The notes below the pieces were generated by a model. That model saw only the letters and a program-made list of their open reading frames with translations. It was not told the DNA's origin and did not search any database. Shown piece after piece: positions 13,206 to 41,659 of a stretch of DNA of 64,000 nucleotides (position 1 is the stretch's first letter; each line of letters opens with the position of its first letter). Made by a program: the position numbers and the translations under genes. Source of the DNA: Cinclus cinclus (lineage: Eukaryota; Chordata; Aves; Passeriformes; Cinclidae); the NCBI RefSeq assembly GCF_963662255.1, contig NC_085060.1, positions 10,231,630 through 10,295,629 of the forward strand. Direction: 5' to 3'.

Positions 13206-16200
13206 AACCCACTCCTGGCTTCTAGTATGACAAATGTGATCTTGAGTTTTGCATAAAATTATTGCCTCATTTCTTAGTAAGTGACTAAGGTTTAACTATG
13301 GATATTTAAAGGCTAATTTGGAAGAAAACTGGAAATCTATGAATTAAGAAAGAAGTATCATCTGGGTTTCCAGGACTAATTCCATGGAATTACAGCAGTG
13401 GAAAGGTGAAACCTATTTCTTTATTTGGTTGATTGGAATGGGCTAAATAGCAGTAATCTTGTATTTTTGTAACTGGAAATGCCTGCCTCTTGTTTTATGT
13501 GTTGCCTATGTGTTTGATTCCATGAAACCAGCTGACATGACGAGGCAGAAACCTGTGGCCCTGCAGTGGTGATGAGCAGCAAGAGGCAATGATCTTGTAA
13601 CCCACTACAGCTCATCAATCGTGTAGGCCAGGCCCCAGGAGGAAGGGGCTGCCTACAGCCTCTGCGATGGAAGTCACAGGTATGAGGATATCCAAGCCCC
13701 CAGGCTGGGAAAGCAGTTAAGCACAGGCTGCAGTTTCCTGAGTTGCTCAGGCAGTTGGACTGGATGGTCATCTGTAGGTCGCTCCCTTTGTACTGGAGTA
13801 GTTTATTCTAAGTTACTCCTTTGGCCCATGAGTTTACCTTGGAAGGACTCCTTGAATGTGAAACATGTTTCAAATCTCATTTAAATGCTTTGGGACCACA
13901 TGTACATCTCTAACAGCTTTGCCAAAAATGGATTAATTCCTCACTCCTTGCTTGAATAAATTTTCCCCAGCAGCAAAGACAGAGAGGCTGTGAGCAATTG
14001 CCCAAAGACAGCATGCTGTGGCTCTAGAACTCGGTTTGTCAGAATTCAGATGTACTTTAGAAAGCACATGCCACTGCTACTGTTAAGCATTGGCTTATTC
14101 TAGCTAATTGCAGGGTTTCTGTCACAGTAATACCACCCATATTTGTCTCTTTCATGTTTTATGGTTGTAGAACTTGCCTTTATCTTCCTCACTCCCTGCA
14201 GAAAACTTCTGTAATTAAAATTGTGGGTTAAGGAGGCCTTTTACACTCCCACAAATGTTTGTGTAGGAAAGGATGACTTGCCTTTTGGCTTTCAAAAATC
14301 ACAACAAGCATAGTAAGACTTATTTGTCATACTTCTAGAGGAGACTTCTTTGACAGCTGTCCATACCAGTCTAAAGATAGCTGAATAGCTGTGGTACAGA
14401 AAGCTTTTAAAACCTGTGCAATAATGTGTGCTGTAGTTTCAAATAAACCATCAGACAGGATTTCAAATCATTCAAAAGCTTCCTGTTCCATTTGCTTTGT
14501 AGTGGACTCATCAATAACTTCCAGCTTTGATCCATATGGCATCTTAGTGTTTTAACTTCCAAGTGGACTGTAGGCTGCATTAATTCTTCTATGAAGCTTG
14601 TTCATCTTCCTTCTAAATTACCACGGGCTGTGTTCCTTGATACAACATTTCCCTTCTGACTGTTTGGGTTTACTGTTTCTTTCAAACTGAAAATGCATCT
14701 CAGCTGAGCCTAAGTGAAGTCCTTTCAAACAAAAAATTCTGCTGCATGGAGGGAAAATGACCTGTTGCTCAAGGCATTTGCAAAGTCATTTCTTACTGGT
14801 CAGAGTAGAGGAATCCACTTACACCTTCTAGACAGAATATATTCATTTGGTGTCTCTATAACAACAATTGTTCATGTTCTCCAAAAATGGAAAGAGTTCT
14901 TGATTGGGTTTGTCATGTTCTCTGGACCACTCAATCTTGAATTTGTCTTGCCACACATTAAGCAGCAGTTTGCTGTAGTTGGAGGGTTACCATGTATACT
15001 GATGGGTGCTTGTAAACACAAGGGCATTCATTCCTCTGTACTTAAGAATTAATTCGGCCTTTCCTCCTGAGACATTAGTAGAGCAGAAGTTGTCACCAAA
15101 AAGGCTAGTGGGAGTGCATAGCAGATAGTTCCTCAGTTTTGCTAAAATAGGAGTCTTCCAAATATTGTCAGGTTTTTTTCAGAATTCATAGTGAATTACT
15201 TGTTCAATATTTGTTCAATGCTGAAATATCTTCTTCCTTCACAACTAAAATACCCTGGAATTTTTATTTCACTGGCCGTAGCCCTTTCATTCCAATGCAG
15301 AACAAAAGTAACCTTTGAAGAATCTGGATATGGCTGAACAGAATTTCTTTTAACCAAGTCACTCTAGGTTTGGTTACGCTTCAAAGGCAAATTGTGAATC
15401 CCCCTTTCAGTATCATGCTGTGAGCGATACAGCCTGAGTGGGATGCTTGCTTTGTTGGTCCTGAGGTCTTGTCAAGCTGATCACTAGTCAGGTCATCAAT
15501 TAGGCAGGCAGGGGTTTGTGTGGGAAGGGCACTGGGGTTTTTTCTTATTATACAGTTCATGGACCAGTAGGTAACAAGAACCTTTTGCAGGCTCTGTTGG
15601 TATTTTTCCTTGAGAAACAACCCCATGATAGTGCCTTGGTGCCTTGCATTTATTTAAACTGGATCATGTATTTGTGTCTTAATTGTAGTGATTTTCTAAC
15701 CATGGCATATGAACATAAACTTTTCCATTACACTTTTTCTTTAGTTTCCTTTGTAGAGGACAGAACATTTTATTTTATTTCTTAAAGATTAATTAATTTT
15801 AAACAGATTTCAAGTAGAAAACTTGGACTTGATAGTTTCTCAATGTAAATCATGTGTACGACAGCAAGGAAGCTCAGTAGATGAAGGAGTAGTCACTGTA
15901 GGCAGAATGCAAAAGAAGAGGTAAAGATAGTTGCCAAAAGTCATTCAGAGGTTCAGTGGCAAAATAACACAGAAGAACACACGTCTTCACATCTTGTTCC
16001 CTATGCAGAAGTTAGAGCAGCTTCCTGACATAATGGCCAGGCCTCCTGCTTGGTGTTCTTGGAAATTGCCTCAACTGCATGGGCCATCAGTCCAAATCTG
16101 TTCTTGCTGTGGACTATTACAGCACGTGCAGAGCACATGGAAATAAAAAGCTATCTGTGGCTGTATTTGTGATGTGACTTTTCACATCCCTTCTTCCACT

Positions 16201-19080
16201 AGGAGAAGGAGCTCTGTCAGCGTGACTTGTGGTTTGGAATTTCACACTTGGATTAGTTTTGTTTGAGAGGGGAAAGATGCAGTTTTATTGGTGGCTTTTG
16301 TGGACTCAAAGCCTGATGCAGTTTATAGATTCAGAACAAGGCTGAAGAATGTAGTCATGCTCTCATGCTGCCTGTTATGCCAGCCATTAACTGCTGGGAG
16401 AAGATCAGTATTGTGCTCATTGTCATTAAAAGGAAGAAATTAAACCTCCCTTTGCAGAAAAATCATATAAGGGAGATGTGCTTTTGCAGAGTGAGTCACC
16501 TCCTCACTTTAACTTTTTCTGTTTAAGTAGAGGATAAATCTGTTCTTGATCTCATGAACAATGCAGGTAGGCAGGAGGGTGATTTTTGCCTTTTTCTTTT
16601 TTTTGTTTTGCCTTCTAATCAAGTACACCTCATGACCTACTGCTGCTCCAAATCCATGAATATATGTATGAATGTATGAAAACTCTATGCTTTCAGGATG
16701 TGTTATATAAAAACACCCCAGCATATCTAGATTATGTATGATCAATTCACACAGCTGTTTTTGCTAGAAGACTCTTTGCAGAGCCAGGCCTTATGTCAGA
16801 ATCAAATATTTAGTAGTTGTTTGACTTTCAGTGATCAGTAAATTAGTATATTGGCTTTAAAGTATTTTGCTGTTAGTGACTGTACGGCTCACTCTGTACC
16901 TGTCACACACACCCCACCAAGTACTAACATTTACCAAACACCACACCACACATACCAGGAGCTAGGAGAGGCAGAACCAGCTGGTTTCTCCCCTAAAAAG
17001 TCACAGAGTTGTGGCTCATGAGCCATCTGTCATAAGGTCTTAACTAATTGCAGGCTTGGTATAATGGTCTGTGTTCTGAACTCTCCTAAGCACACAGCTC
17101 CCACCACAGGGAGTAGTTCACAAGCACAGCTGCTCTTTTCCCTCAGAATGTTTCAGCCATGTCCTGCTGGTAGAAGAGAATTCCCAGAAATGCATTTCCC
17201 AGTGCCTTTTTGAGACTCCTTTCAGTCCAGAGCGCTCAGACTGCCAGCCAGCTCTGCAGATGCTTTCATACATTGAGAATAGGAACTGTGGAAATTCCTT
17301 GCAGAGCACAAATGCTGATTGCATTTCCTATGATAAATCTATTCCCCTTCCCTACTTCGAATTCATGTGCTGCTAGAAACCCTCCCTTTATACCATGACT
17401 TATCTCTTTAAGTGTCTGCAATGTAACTATGTAAATACTGGTGGCGTATCTCTGATAGAGATTGTCACTGCATTGCTACTGGTAACCAGTGGTTATGTCA
17501 CTTTCCCTCGCTTGAATAGGCTTTGACTCATAGTGGTTTTCAGGACAATGGTTATAAAATAACACACTGAAGGGTTGCTGAGACTATAGTTTTGCAATAG
17601 AGACAGCTGTCGACCTCTAGGCTACAAGAAAGCGTTTTTCTTCTTTTTCCTAAGGCTTTTGTACTTTTATAGCATGAGATTTTCTTGCATGGAAGTTTGG
17701 AGAACAAGAAGTCTATGTTAGCAAGCTGGAGCCTGGAGGGAGGGTGAACCCCACACCCCTGAGCACAAATGCTCATTCTTTCTAACTCTTCTGAAGTACT
17801 GCTTAGCTGAAATTTTAAGTGCTTCAGTTGTCCCACCTTTCTTTAGCTTATTTGCTGGCAGGCTGCACCATACTTTGGATTTTTGTCTGATTTAAGTGAT
17901 GGCAGAAAGAAGTACTGAAAACAGTGCATATTCAATTCTTTTTCTGATTAAAGGACTTGCTTGGGAACTGCAGTTAGATGATAAACATTTGGTTTTCCTT
18001 TTTTTCTGAAAGATTCAAGAACCCTAGAGACAAGGGCCAAATTTTTGGCAGATGCTAAACATCTTTACATCAAAGGAATCAAAAGACAATTGAAGGGTCT
18101 GATGGCTGGCTTCCATTTCCAGGTACATATCTTATTTTTCTGCATAAGCATAGTGTTGCCTACACATGGGCTCAAACATCACAAAAGTAGTATGTATCAT
18201 TAAAAGTTAAAATCCAGATTTTAAGCAGTTTTAAACTGATTTTTCTCTTTAAGGTCATCTGAATTTCCTCAAGTATCCTTCCCTAAACAAGGTCTTGCAA
18301 AACTCAGGTTGCCTCTCCTTTTTTTCATCTTTTCTTCTGTTCATTCAAGCTCCACAGGCAGGGCTTGTTCCTTAATACCTGCTTAGCTCACACAGTCTAA
18401 ACTGGGGAGTCCAGACACTTCTGCCAGTAAGAAAATGGAAATTAATTCCTTCATCCCCTCTCAAGCTTCATGAGAAGGCTGATTATACCAGTAATAGGAT
18501 ATCATCAGAAATTTCAAATTCTGCAGTGGATTTTAAGACAGTGTGAAAAGTGCTCTATATTTTTAGAATGTAAGCGTATGTATACATAATGTGGACATTT
18601 CTGGTAACTGTAAAAATGCATAAAGCTGCAAATAAAAAGCATTACACAACTTGTTTTAGAACGTCTTATTTTCTGTAGTAGCACAGGTGATTTTTCTCCC
18701 TAGGCTAGATTTAGCACAGACAGTTACACAACTCGTGCAACTCTCTCATCTAACGAGAATTGGTGGGAACGTACAGATCGAAACGGTCAACAGAGCTGTT
18801 CTTAAATGAAACAAGACACATCAGAAGGCATGTGCTTTTCATCTGGAATCTGGCAAGGACAGGTAGAGCTGTGCAACGTGCCACACTGCAAAACTAAATA
18901 AACACAGCGTTTTGCTTCTAATGTTTTCCTTAGTTGTTCTAAAACCAGGAGTACCTGACATTAAAATAGCTCCGCTACTACGTAGATTCCCTTAAAGAGA
19001 ATGATTAACCATGTAGCTACAAAGCTTCGCGATTCCAGTTCTAGCAGCAACTGGCATTTTTCTCTTTTCAAAATCGCCTC
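13206..19080. other. COMMD5-LONRF3 intergenic region
   Basis: This is about 5.9 kb between the COMMD5 poly(A) site and the LONRF3 CpG island. Both genes read rightward. I see no convincing gene. Several ORFs of 60-116 codons on both strands match nothing I know and are not supported by splice context. A weak CR1-like tail may lie near 13750. CpG is rare until about 18.9 kb, then rises sharply. Confidence 0.6.
13745..13795 (+). repeat. Possible degraded CR1 3' tail
   Basis: CAGTTGGACTGGATGGTCAT followed by CTGTAGGTCGCTCCCTTTG resembles the CR1 tail (TTGGACTAGATGATCATT, GTAGGTCCCTTCC). The final ATTCTATG repeats are missing, so this is a weak call. Confidence 0.4.
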
Positions 19081-19360
19081 GAGCCGACGTTTCTTTCGCA
19101 TTACCGGAGGTACCACAGCACCGAACCCCGGAGCTCATTCCGCGTCTCACCGAGGCGCCCGTGCAGACCGGCGGGTCGCACCGAACTCCGCGCACGGTGC
19201 GCCCGGCGGGCAGCGCTCCATGGCCCAGCGCCCCCGTTCTCCGCACGGCTCGAGCCGTCCCGCGCCGGGAAGGGGTGGCCGAGGAGCCCTCCCGGGGGAT
19301 GGCGGCGAGCGGCGGGGCCGGAGCGGGCCGGCCCCTCCCGGTGCGGGCCGGGCCCGGCGC

Positions 19361-19386
19361 GTTACAAAACCGCCTGGTTTTGTAAC
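19361..19386. promoter_or_regulatory. Perfect inverted repeat in the LONRF3 proximal promoter
   Basis: The arms GTTACAAAAC (19361-19370) and GTTTTGTAAC (19377-19386) are exact reverse complements around the 6-nt spacer CGCCTG. The element is an AT-containing island inside GC-rich DNA, 17 nt upstream of a CCAAT box and 54 nt upstream of the TATA element. The symmetry suggests a dimeric transcription-factor site, for example a Grainyhead/CP2-like or DMRT-like dimer. The factor is a guess. Confidence 0.6.
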
Positions 19387-19402
19387 AACCTGCGGGCGCT
19401 GC

Positions 19403-19407
19403 CCAAT
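19403..19407 (+). promoter_or_regulatory. CCAAT box
   Basis: GCCCAATGAG contains a CCAAT pentamer about 37 nt upstream of the TATA element, a typical NF-Y-type position. Confidence 0.6.
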
Positions 19408-19409
19408 GA

Positions 19410-34597
<15,188 letters not shown>

Positions 34598-35875
34598 TGG
34601 TGAGGAGCACAGCTGGGCGGTCTCCCACAGCCCTTGACTGCAGACTGTCTCTTGTACCTTCATCTAACTGCAATAATGTCTTACAGATTTGAGTGTCAGG
34701 ATGTTTCAAGCCTGAATTTCAAAGAGACCGAGTTATAAAGAGCAGGGGATGTTTATGGATACTTCAATTGTTTCCATTTGGAACTGAGATGAGTATTCAA
34801 TCACTGCACTGCTAAATTAACAACAAATGTGATAAAACAAAAAGTGATCTTGTTTGCCATAAACCTTTTAAAAATCCTAAGGGTTTTTTAATTTATTCTA
34901 TTTTATTTTTAGTGGATTAGGATAAACTGTGCAGTTTAATGTGAAGCAGAAATAATAAGGTTAATGCATTATTTCAGTGAACTGCAAAGTCTTTTCTTCA
35001 AATGGTTCAGGTTTTATATAGCATTGTGTAAAATAATGTTCACAACTTCTGTTTGATAATTTATTTTTGCACTATGATTTTTTTGTTTCAAAATGTATAT
35101 TATTTATGTGTTCATTCACTAAAGGAAAGTGAGCTGCTCTATTTATAGTGTTTTTTACCCTGTATTTATGACTGGGGCAAAAATGATGATTCTAGCAGTG
35201 CACAAGCGACTGCTTTGATAATTTTTCAGTTATTTGTGTTGAAATATTTTGAATGTTTTTCTACTCATCCCGAGTTCTACTCTAGCTTAAGAACACGCCC
35301 AAAACATCCTGCCTTGAAGTATTTGAATACACAGTTTGTCTGAGTTAATTCAAGCACAGCTGTTGAACGTTCATCCTATGCTTGTGGTGAGGTTCCTGAT
35401 ACAACCAGTCAAGCACCTGCTTAAGCATGTGTTTAAGTACTTGGGTAAATTCAAGTATGGATGGTTGATGTCAATGGGAATTGACCATAGTGGTGACAGA
35501 AGGATAATATTTCACAGAACAGAATAACTTGAAGTTGAATTTATATCTGAACTCTTTCTTGCAAAAATGGACAATGGCTACAAACAACTGTGAAGAAAGA
35601 GCTGCAATATATGGAAAGTGGCTTATCCTAGAGGAAACTGGAAGTACTGGTGTCATTTCATTGTAGGTTAATACATAGATTTTTTTTTCCCCCCCATCAA
35701 CTCTTGTTGCTGTTAAGATGAGTTTTATTTCTTTTAATTGTTTGGTGGGATTGGCTTTGGAGTATGTTTATGGGAGGGGGAGGGGGGAGTTATTTTGAAC
35801 TGTAGGACTCAGAGGGTAGTTTGTGTCACATAAGAAGGAATATGTTGTAATAAATGCTATTTATTTCACCCCAAT
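34598..35875 (+). terminator. LONRF3: LONRF3 3' UTR with candidate poly(A) signals
   Basis: The first AATAAA after the stop codon is at 35849-35854, giving a UTR of about 1.27 kb. Further AATAAA hexamers at 37399-37404 and 39222-39227 could give much longer forms. The stretch is AT-rich with several ATTTA-type elements. A C run (about 35689) and a G run (35772-35788) lie just upstream of the first signal. Which site is used cannot be told from sequence. Confidence 0.55.
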
Positions 35876-38143
35876 CTTCAGGTTTCTGTTAGCCTCAAAT
35901 CTCTACCCAGACATTGCTTTTCTCTTAAGAGATTGGGTAGTGTTGCTAATAATAACTATTTCCCAAGGAAAGCAAGTGAATTTTAGTGTGATTACTTCTA
36001 GCTATAAAGCAGGTAAAAATAGGGCAGAAATGAGAACAGGAAGTATCTTGGTTTTGATTTTTTTTAATCAACAGTTCATATAGTTGTTTTGCTGCTTTTA
36101 TTGCTTACATTGTACCACTTTCTGGTACACTCCTTTTATTGCTTTCAGTGATAACTCCATCTGATTTTGAATTTCACTTATATTCAATGTGAGCAAAACT
36201 GGGCCTTTTATTCTAAGCTACTGTATTCCTTTTCAGTGGCAAAATCTAGAATGAAATGAGAATGTTATGGAATGCTATAAATTTCTTTGGGTTTTTTTAC
36301 ACGGGATAGCACTCTGCCATTTCATGCCTTTATGAAAAAAAATGCAGCAGAATTTAATGTCATTTTTCTGCATGTTTTTCAATTATCTCATGACAAATAT
36401 TTATTAGTTAGAAGTAGTTTCCATAAAGCTACCTTTGTTCCCCTTTTGTTAAATTCTGTAAAACATTTTTATAAGGGTACCAAAGAAAAAAATGGAAAAC
36501 AAACATGTTTCACCGTTGTGGTGCACATGGAATCTGTATCCTGTTTGCATTGAGCTACTTTGGAAATGCTGTAACTTCCTTCCATACTGCTGGATTGCTG
36601 CACGTCCTCCATGAGTGGTACTTGGCATGCTGTAAACAATATATAAAAACACCAACATGTTCTGAACAGTACCAAGTGATGGTGGCTGACACCTGCTATG
36701 GCGTTTTGTCTTCAAGTCAACAACAAAGTGATTTCTATTTGTTTGGAAGTGAAGCTGCATTAAATGCAATTCTTCCACAAACCATTATGTACTATTGCAG
36801 AGCGTAAGTGTCTCATATTGCTCCCACAGGAAAAAAAGCTTCCACCGTTGTTACTCTTATCTGTGAGAAAAGCAGCTTAAATCCTAATTTAAACTGTTTT
36901 CTCACTGATGTAATTAGTTTTTTATCCTGCATGCTGTGTCTCCTACATACTCATTCTGCCTATTTTGTTGTTTTAGAAATTGTCATGGAAAGAATCCTTA
37001 AAGATGAATATTGTCTTTTCTGTTAGCCTTGAGTAAAGCTGCCGGAATTTCCAAGCAGAGACTTGTGTACATGCCCTACATTGTGAACACCCAGTGCATT
37101 TGTTGCAGCCTGGAAACATTTGACCTACTGCATTTAATGCAAACAGGTGATCTGCATATGCACAACAAATCAAAATTCCATCTGTACAGGTACAGTAGCA
37201 TTCTTTCTGGGGCTGCTCTGTGGTCACACATCCTAGATTAGTGGCTAAAGTCTGCAAGTTCCATCAGAAATGTAAACCAATGCTGAGAAAGATATATGGT
37301 AAAGAACACAAACCTGTCCAGGAAAGACTGGACAAGAAGTACCCTTAGCCTTCATTCTGTTGGGATGGTAAAATTCCAGTAATGATGTTTAAAACCAAAA
37401 TAAATCTAGGTATGCCACACTATCACTGATTATTTTCAGTTGCATAAATAAGTACAAGGATGTAAATGCAACGTTTATCATGGGCATGAATAAACAGCTG
37501 ATTTAAAAATACCTTCAGTTTAATTATAGAAATAGCATTGATCAGATAAAATACTAATTGGGGGAATATTTTATTTAAGCTGCTCACATTTTTCTAGGCA
37601 CCAAACCCAGTTTTATAACCAGTCTTGTTCATCTGCTAAAAACGAAAAACCCAACAGACCAAATCATGACTCAAACTTGCATTTCCTGTGTGGTCAGAAA
37701 TATTGATTAATTGTTGTGGGGCCATAAGTAATGCATAGGCTGCTTAGACAGTAGTTCAGTAGTTTTAATAATGAAATGATAAAATGCTGTGATAGGCCTT
37801 TATGGTAAGTCTTAAGTGATTTTCTGGTGTTAGTTGTAAAATTTCCTCTTGCTTTTTTTTTTTTTTCTGTAATTACTTTATGTGCTGCTGTCTTCCATTA
37901 CAATGTAGCAATAAGAGATCCTGGCTGTCAGACTGAATGGCTGATGTGTTGCTCAGCCTGTCCTTCTGTCCTGTATGACTTCTTACTGACAGAACACCTC
38001 AACCATGGATTTATTACTCCAAAGATTGTTTTAATCTTAAAAAAAAAAAAAAATGTGGATTTGGATGTAGCAGGTCTGTCTTAATCTGTGCTGTAGAGAA
38101 AGAGCTTCATATACAGTTGAGTTCTGTTTTAGATGGTCTTTTC

Positions 38144-38380
38144 ACAGAATCATAGAATCCCAGGCTGGAAAGGACCTCAAGGACCAGCTGGTCCAACTTT
38201 TCTTGGCAAAAGCATGGTCTAGGCAAGATGGTCCAGCAGACTATCCAGCCAAATATTACAAGTGTCCAATGTTGGGAAATCCAACACTTCCCTGGGAAGA
38301 TTATTCCAATGGCTGATTGTTCTCATTGTGAAAAATTTTCTTTTTAATGATTTCTGCTTGGTGCTGAAGTTTTACTGGTG
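38144..38380 (-). repeat. CR1 retroposon fragment, antisense orientation
   Basis: It begins CACAGAATCATAGAATCCCA, then GGCTGGAAAGGACCTCAAGG and CAGCTGGTCCAACTTTTC, the reverse complement of the CR1 3' end with its ATTCTATGATTC terminal repeats. It continues through a diverged body (AACACTTCCCTGGGAAGATT, TTCCAATGGCTGA). The 5' end is uncertain. It is downstream of LONRF3. Confidence 0.8.
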
Positions 38381-41300
38381 TTTAAATCAATCAGAGGAGT
38401 TGTATTTAAATGCAATGTTTAGGAATGGAGAACATGTTCACAAACACTTATTTAAGAAAGAAAGTGAAAATTAACTATAGGGTTTTTGTGCATAAAAACC
38501 CCATGGAACTATATGCACTTAGGGTAGTGCTCCCCATTTCCCCCAAGTCCTACATCAGATGAACACAATCCCTCTTTTCAACCCCTGCTTAGTTCTCATT
38601 TAATTCACAACTGAAGCTGTAACTAGTGCAGCACCTTGTTTAGGAACAGGTTTATTTCCAAAGCCCAGTAACTCACTGGAAGTCTTATGGCAATAGCAAA
38701 ATGGTAGTTTGAGCAAAGTCACTTTCTTGAAACACTTTGCTAAATAAATACTGTCTGAAAGAAGAAAGAAACTAATCTGCTTAGACAGAATTAAAATGGT
38801 GGGTAATAAAAACCTGAACTATTACATTGACTTACTCATCCAGGTATCATGTGAAGTGCTTACTAATGTTGGATTTTCATAAGGTCTAAAGTAACCCTCA
38901 CATAGAAGTGCCTGTATTATGTTATTGCCATTCTTGAGCTTTTTAATAGTCATAGCCATATATTTTATAAATATAAAACATATGCACCTTTTAATCTTTA
39001 CATTCAGTTTGCAGAACAAAGGTTTACAGAGCAGAAGTGTAGCAAAAACAATGTAATAGCTTCTATAATTCCCTGATAAGGAACAGGAGAAGTACAAATA
39101 TGAGGAGCAAAAGACTATCTGTGTAAGATGTCTTAATTTGAAACCATATACTTGTCCAATTTAATTCCATCAAGCTATGTGGTTACAAGAGTGCCAGAAA
39201 TATATCTCTCAAGCCATTTTAAATAAAAAGTTTTGTGGACTTGTATATTCCATTTGTTTGTAAAACATCCTTTTGTGCACTGTAATGAACTTGAAATGAA
39301 ACTTAAGTTATACTCTCATATCACTGGACAGAGTACTGTTCAGCTACCTCTACATAAGTTTGAAGTAATTTGTTTTTTCCGGATTTGTTTGCATTGTCAT
39401 ATAAAATATATTTTAAAAAAATCATAGTCCAAAGAACCTGTATGTGTTTGTAGATGTACTTATAACTATGTTGTACCAACAAAGTCTGTGTGGAGAGTTG
39501 TTTCCTAATTAAAATTTTTGTCTTCTTTACTCTTTGGCTTGCATAACAACTGTAGAGGTGAACAAACATTACACGGGAGCTGCTTTTTGTAGGTGTTTTA
39601 GATAAAGGAACAAAAAACCAACTAGATCCTGCAGTCACACAATACCACTTGAAGTGAAGAAGCCAAACCATAGAAATTAAGTTGTTCAAACCTCAGATGT
39701 TGTAATAGAGGACAGCAAGTGCTGCAGGTTTTTGGGGGGGTTTTGGGCTTGGTTTGATTTCTCCTCCTCTCTTCCTTTGTTGCTCTGGTAAAGTAAAAAG
39801 GATGGGAGCTGAAGAAGGCCTGGCTTACTGCACTACCCTGCACTCCTCTGGGCTTTGGCTCCTCTGATGCATTACTATTTGCTCTACGGGTTGCTGTGAT
39901 TTAAACCTATGACCAGGATACCTTTTCATTTACAATCTGAGGTAGGAATGCATCCCAGCCACATTTGTGTCTGTGTGGTGATGAAAGGACTGTTTTCAGT
40001 AATGACCACTTAAGAATTTCCATTGGTCTATCAAACTCAACTTCACAGAGAAAGCTAGAAAATACCTTTAGTCATAAACCTAATACTAAGAGATTAGTCT
40101 ACAAAAAATATGAAGATTTGAAATTTTTTGCAAGCTATGGGCTGTTTCTTTTGTCTTGTCATTTGAGCAAGATGTAGCATGACTGTGACTTGCTGCCTAA
40201 GCCCCAGCCACTGCTGGGGTCAGAGGTTGTCTTGCTGGCCTCTTATGTAAGCTTGTGCAGGCTCTATTTACTTTTGAATCCAGGGCACAGGTTAAGGCCT
40301 ATGGTGAGCCTTCAGCTCATTATGTCAAAGCCTCTGTTATCTGCAACAAAATATATTTGTGTCTGATCAGAGGAAGCTTTGGTTGAAGTGCATTTTCATC
40401 AGGAAATAGTAAATAGTCAAAACTGGAGCTTTTCTTGAGAACGTGTTGATTTAAACGATTGTTTTTAAGTCATAACTTTAGTTTTGAAAGCTTTAAGAGT
40501 GGTTATAAAAAAGAGGGGTTTAGAGGCAATATGAAACAGAATTTAACCCAAATAGAGGATAGCAAAATATCTCCCAACTACTTTCTCACTATGTCCTCAT
40601 TTTATAACAGTGTACCTACACAGATTGATTCAAATGGTATTTGAAATATGCTAAATTCATCTACACTTATGTAATGCTTCATATTAAAATGATTATTAGC
40701 AATTTTGGATTACTTCTATCCTGTAAAGCAGTTAAAGGAAAACCACTGCTTCCACTCAGCCTTTGCTCCCCAGTTCCCTGACACAAGACCCTGTGGTGAC
40801 TTTGCTGTACATGGGATCAGGACCCTGTGCCATACTGGGCAAAGGGAAGGGCAGGCCCTGGGGCAGCTCCTGGCTGTAACCTGCCACAGCCTTGAAATGT
40901 TGTCAGTAGCTTGCTTTTATACTGTGAATGAGATACCACAAAATCCTGGAGCATCTCTTAATGTGCCATGGCTATCTGTGTGACTGGGTGAAAGGTACCA
41001 TTACAACAGTTTTTATCTTCAGAAGAGGTGCTGACTTCTTAGTTTCAACAGTTCTTTAGCCTCTGCTGTAGGAACCAAGGATTGCCTGGTCTTTGCTCCA
41101 TATTACTCACAACCAAGGACAAGGTAAGGAATGCCTTCTTTCAGCCTCTTGGCCACATGTACAGATGAAAGAAGACTAGAAACTGCTTTACTAAACTATT
41201 GTAGGGCTAGGATGGGTTTTTTAAGGTCAAACAGGCCTTTATCATCAGTCACTAATATTAAGTTCTCTAAAACCTACACAACAGAAAAACTGGTCACATC

Positions 41301-41624
41301 ATGTTTACTAGACAGGGGTAATGTTATATTTTAACTACTACTAAATTGTATATTGATACAAAAATTCTACAGAGGCTACTAGAAAACTGATGTAAAGAAC
41401 AAGCTTTGCTATGAAGACCAGCCTTTAGCTGACACGCAATGAATGCTTCTTAGGATAGGATGATTTTCCAGTTGCTCAAGCCCTAAAATCACTGGCTGGA
41501 AGAATCTATATAATGAAAGTGTGCACATGCTGTCCATACCAGTTTTATGCCAGTGTAACATCTTTTGTTTCAGTAGATCTGCTCTTGATTTATAATTCCA
41601 TATAAATGAAAGGAGAATTAAGCT

Positions 41625-41659
41625 ATTTATGTAAGTGACTTTATTTATGTAACTGACTT
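41625..41659. repeat. Two-copy 18-bp tandem repeat
   Basis: ATTTATGTAAGTGACTT (41625-41641) is repeated as ATTTATGTAACTGACTT (41643-41659) with one mismatch. Confidence 0.7.

Noticed and set aside
14400..15060. Possible decayed coding remnant on the minus strand (for example a CCLMCGKTNSRLSGPENM-like stretch)
   Set aside because: The Cys-x2-Cys look was tempting, but the frame soon hits stops and I could not connect it to any family.
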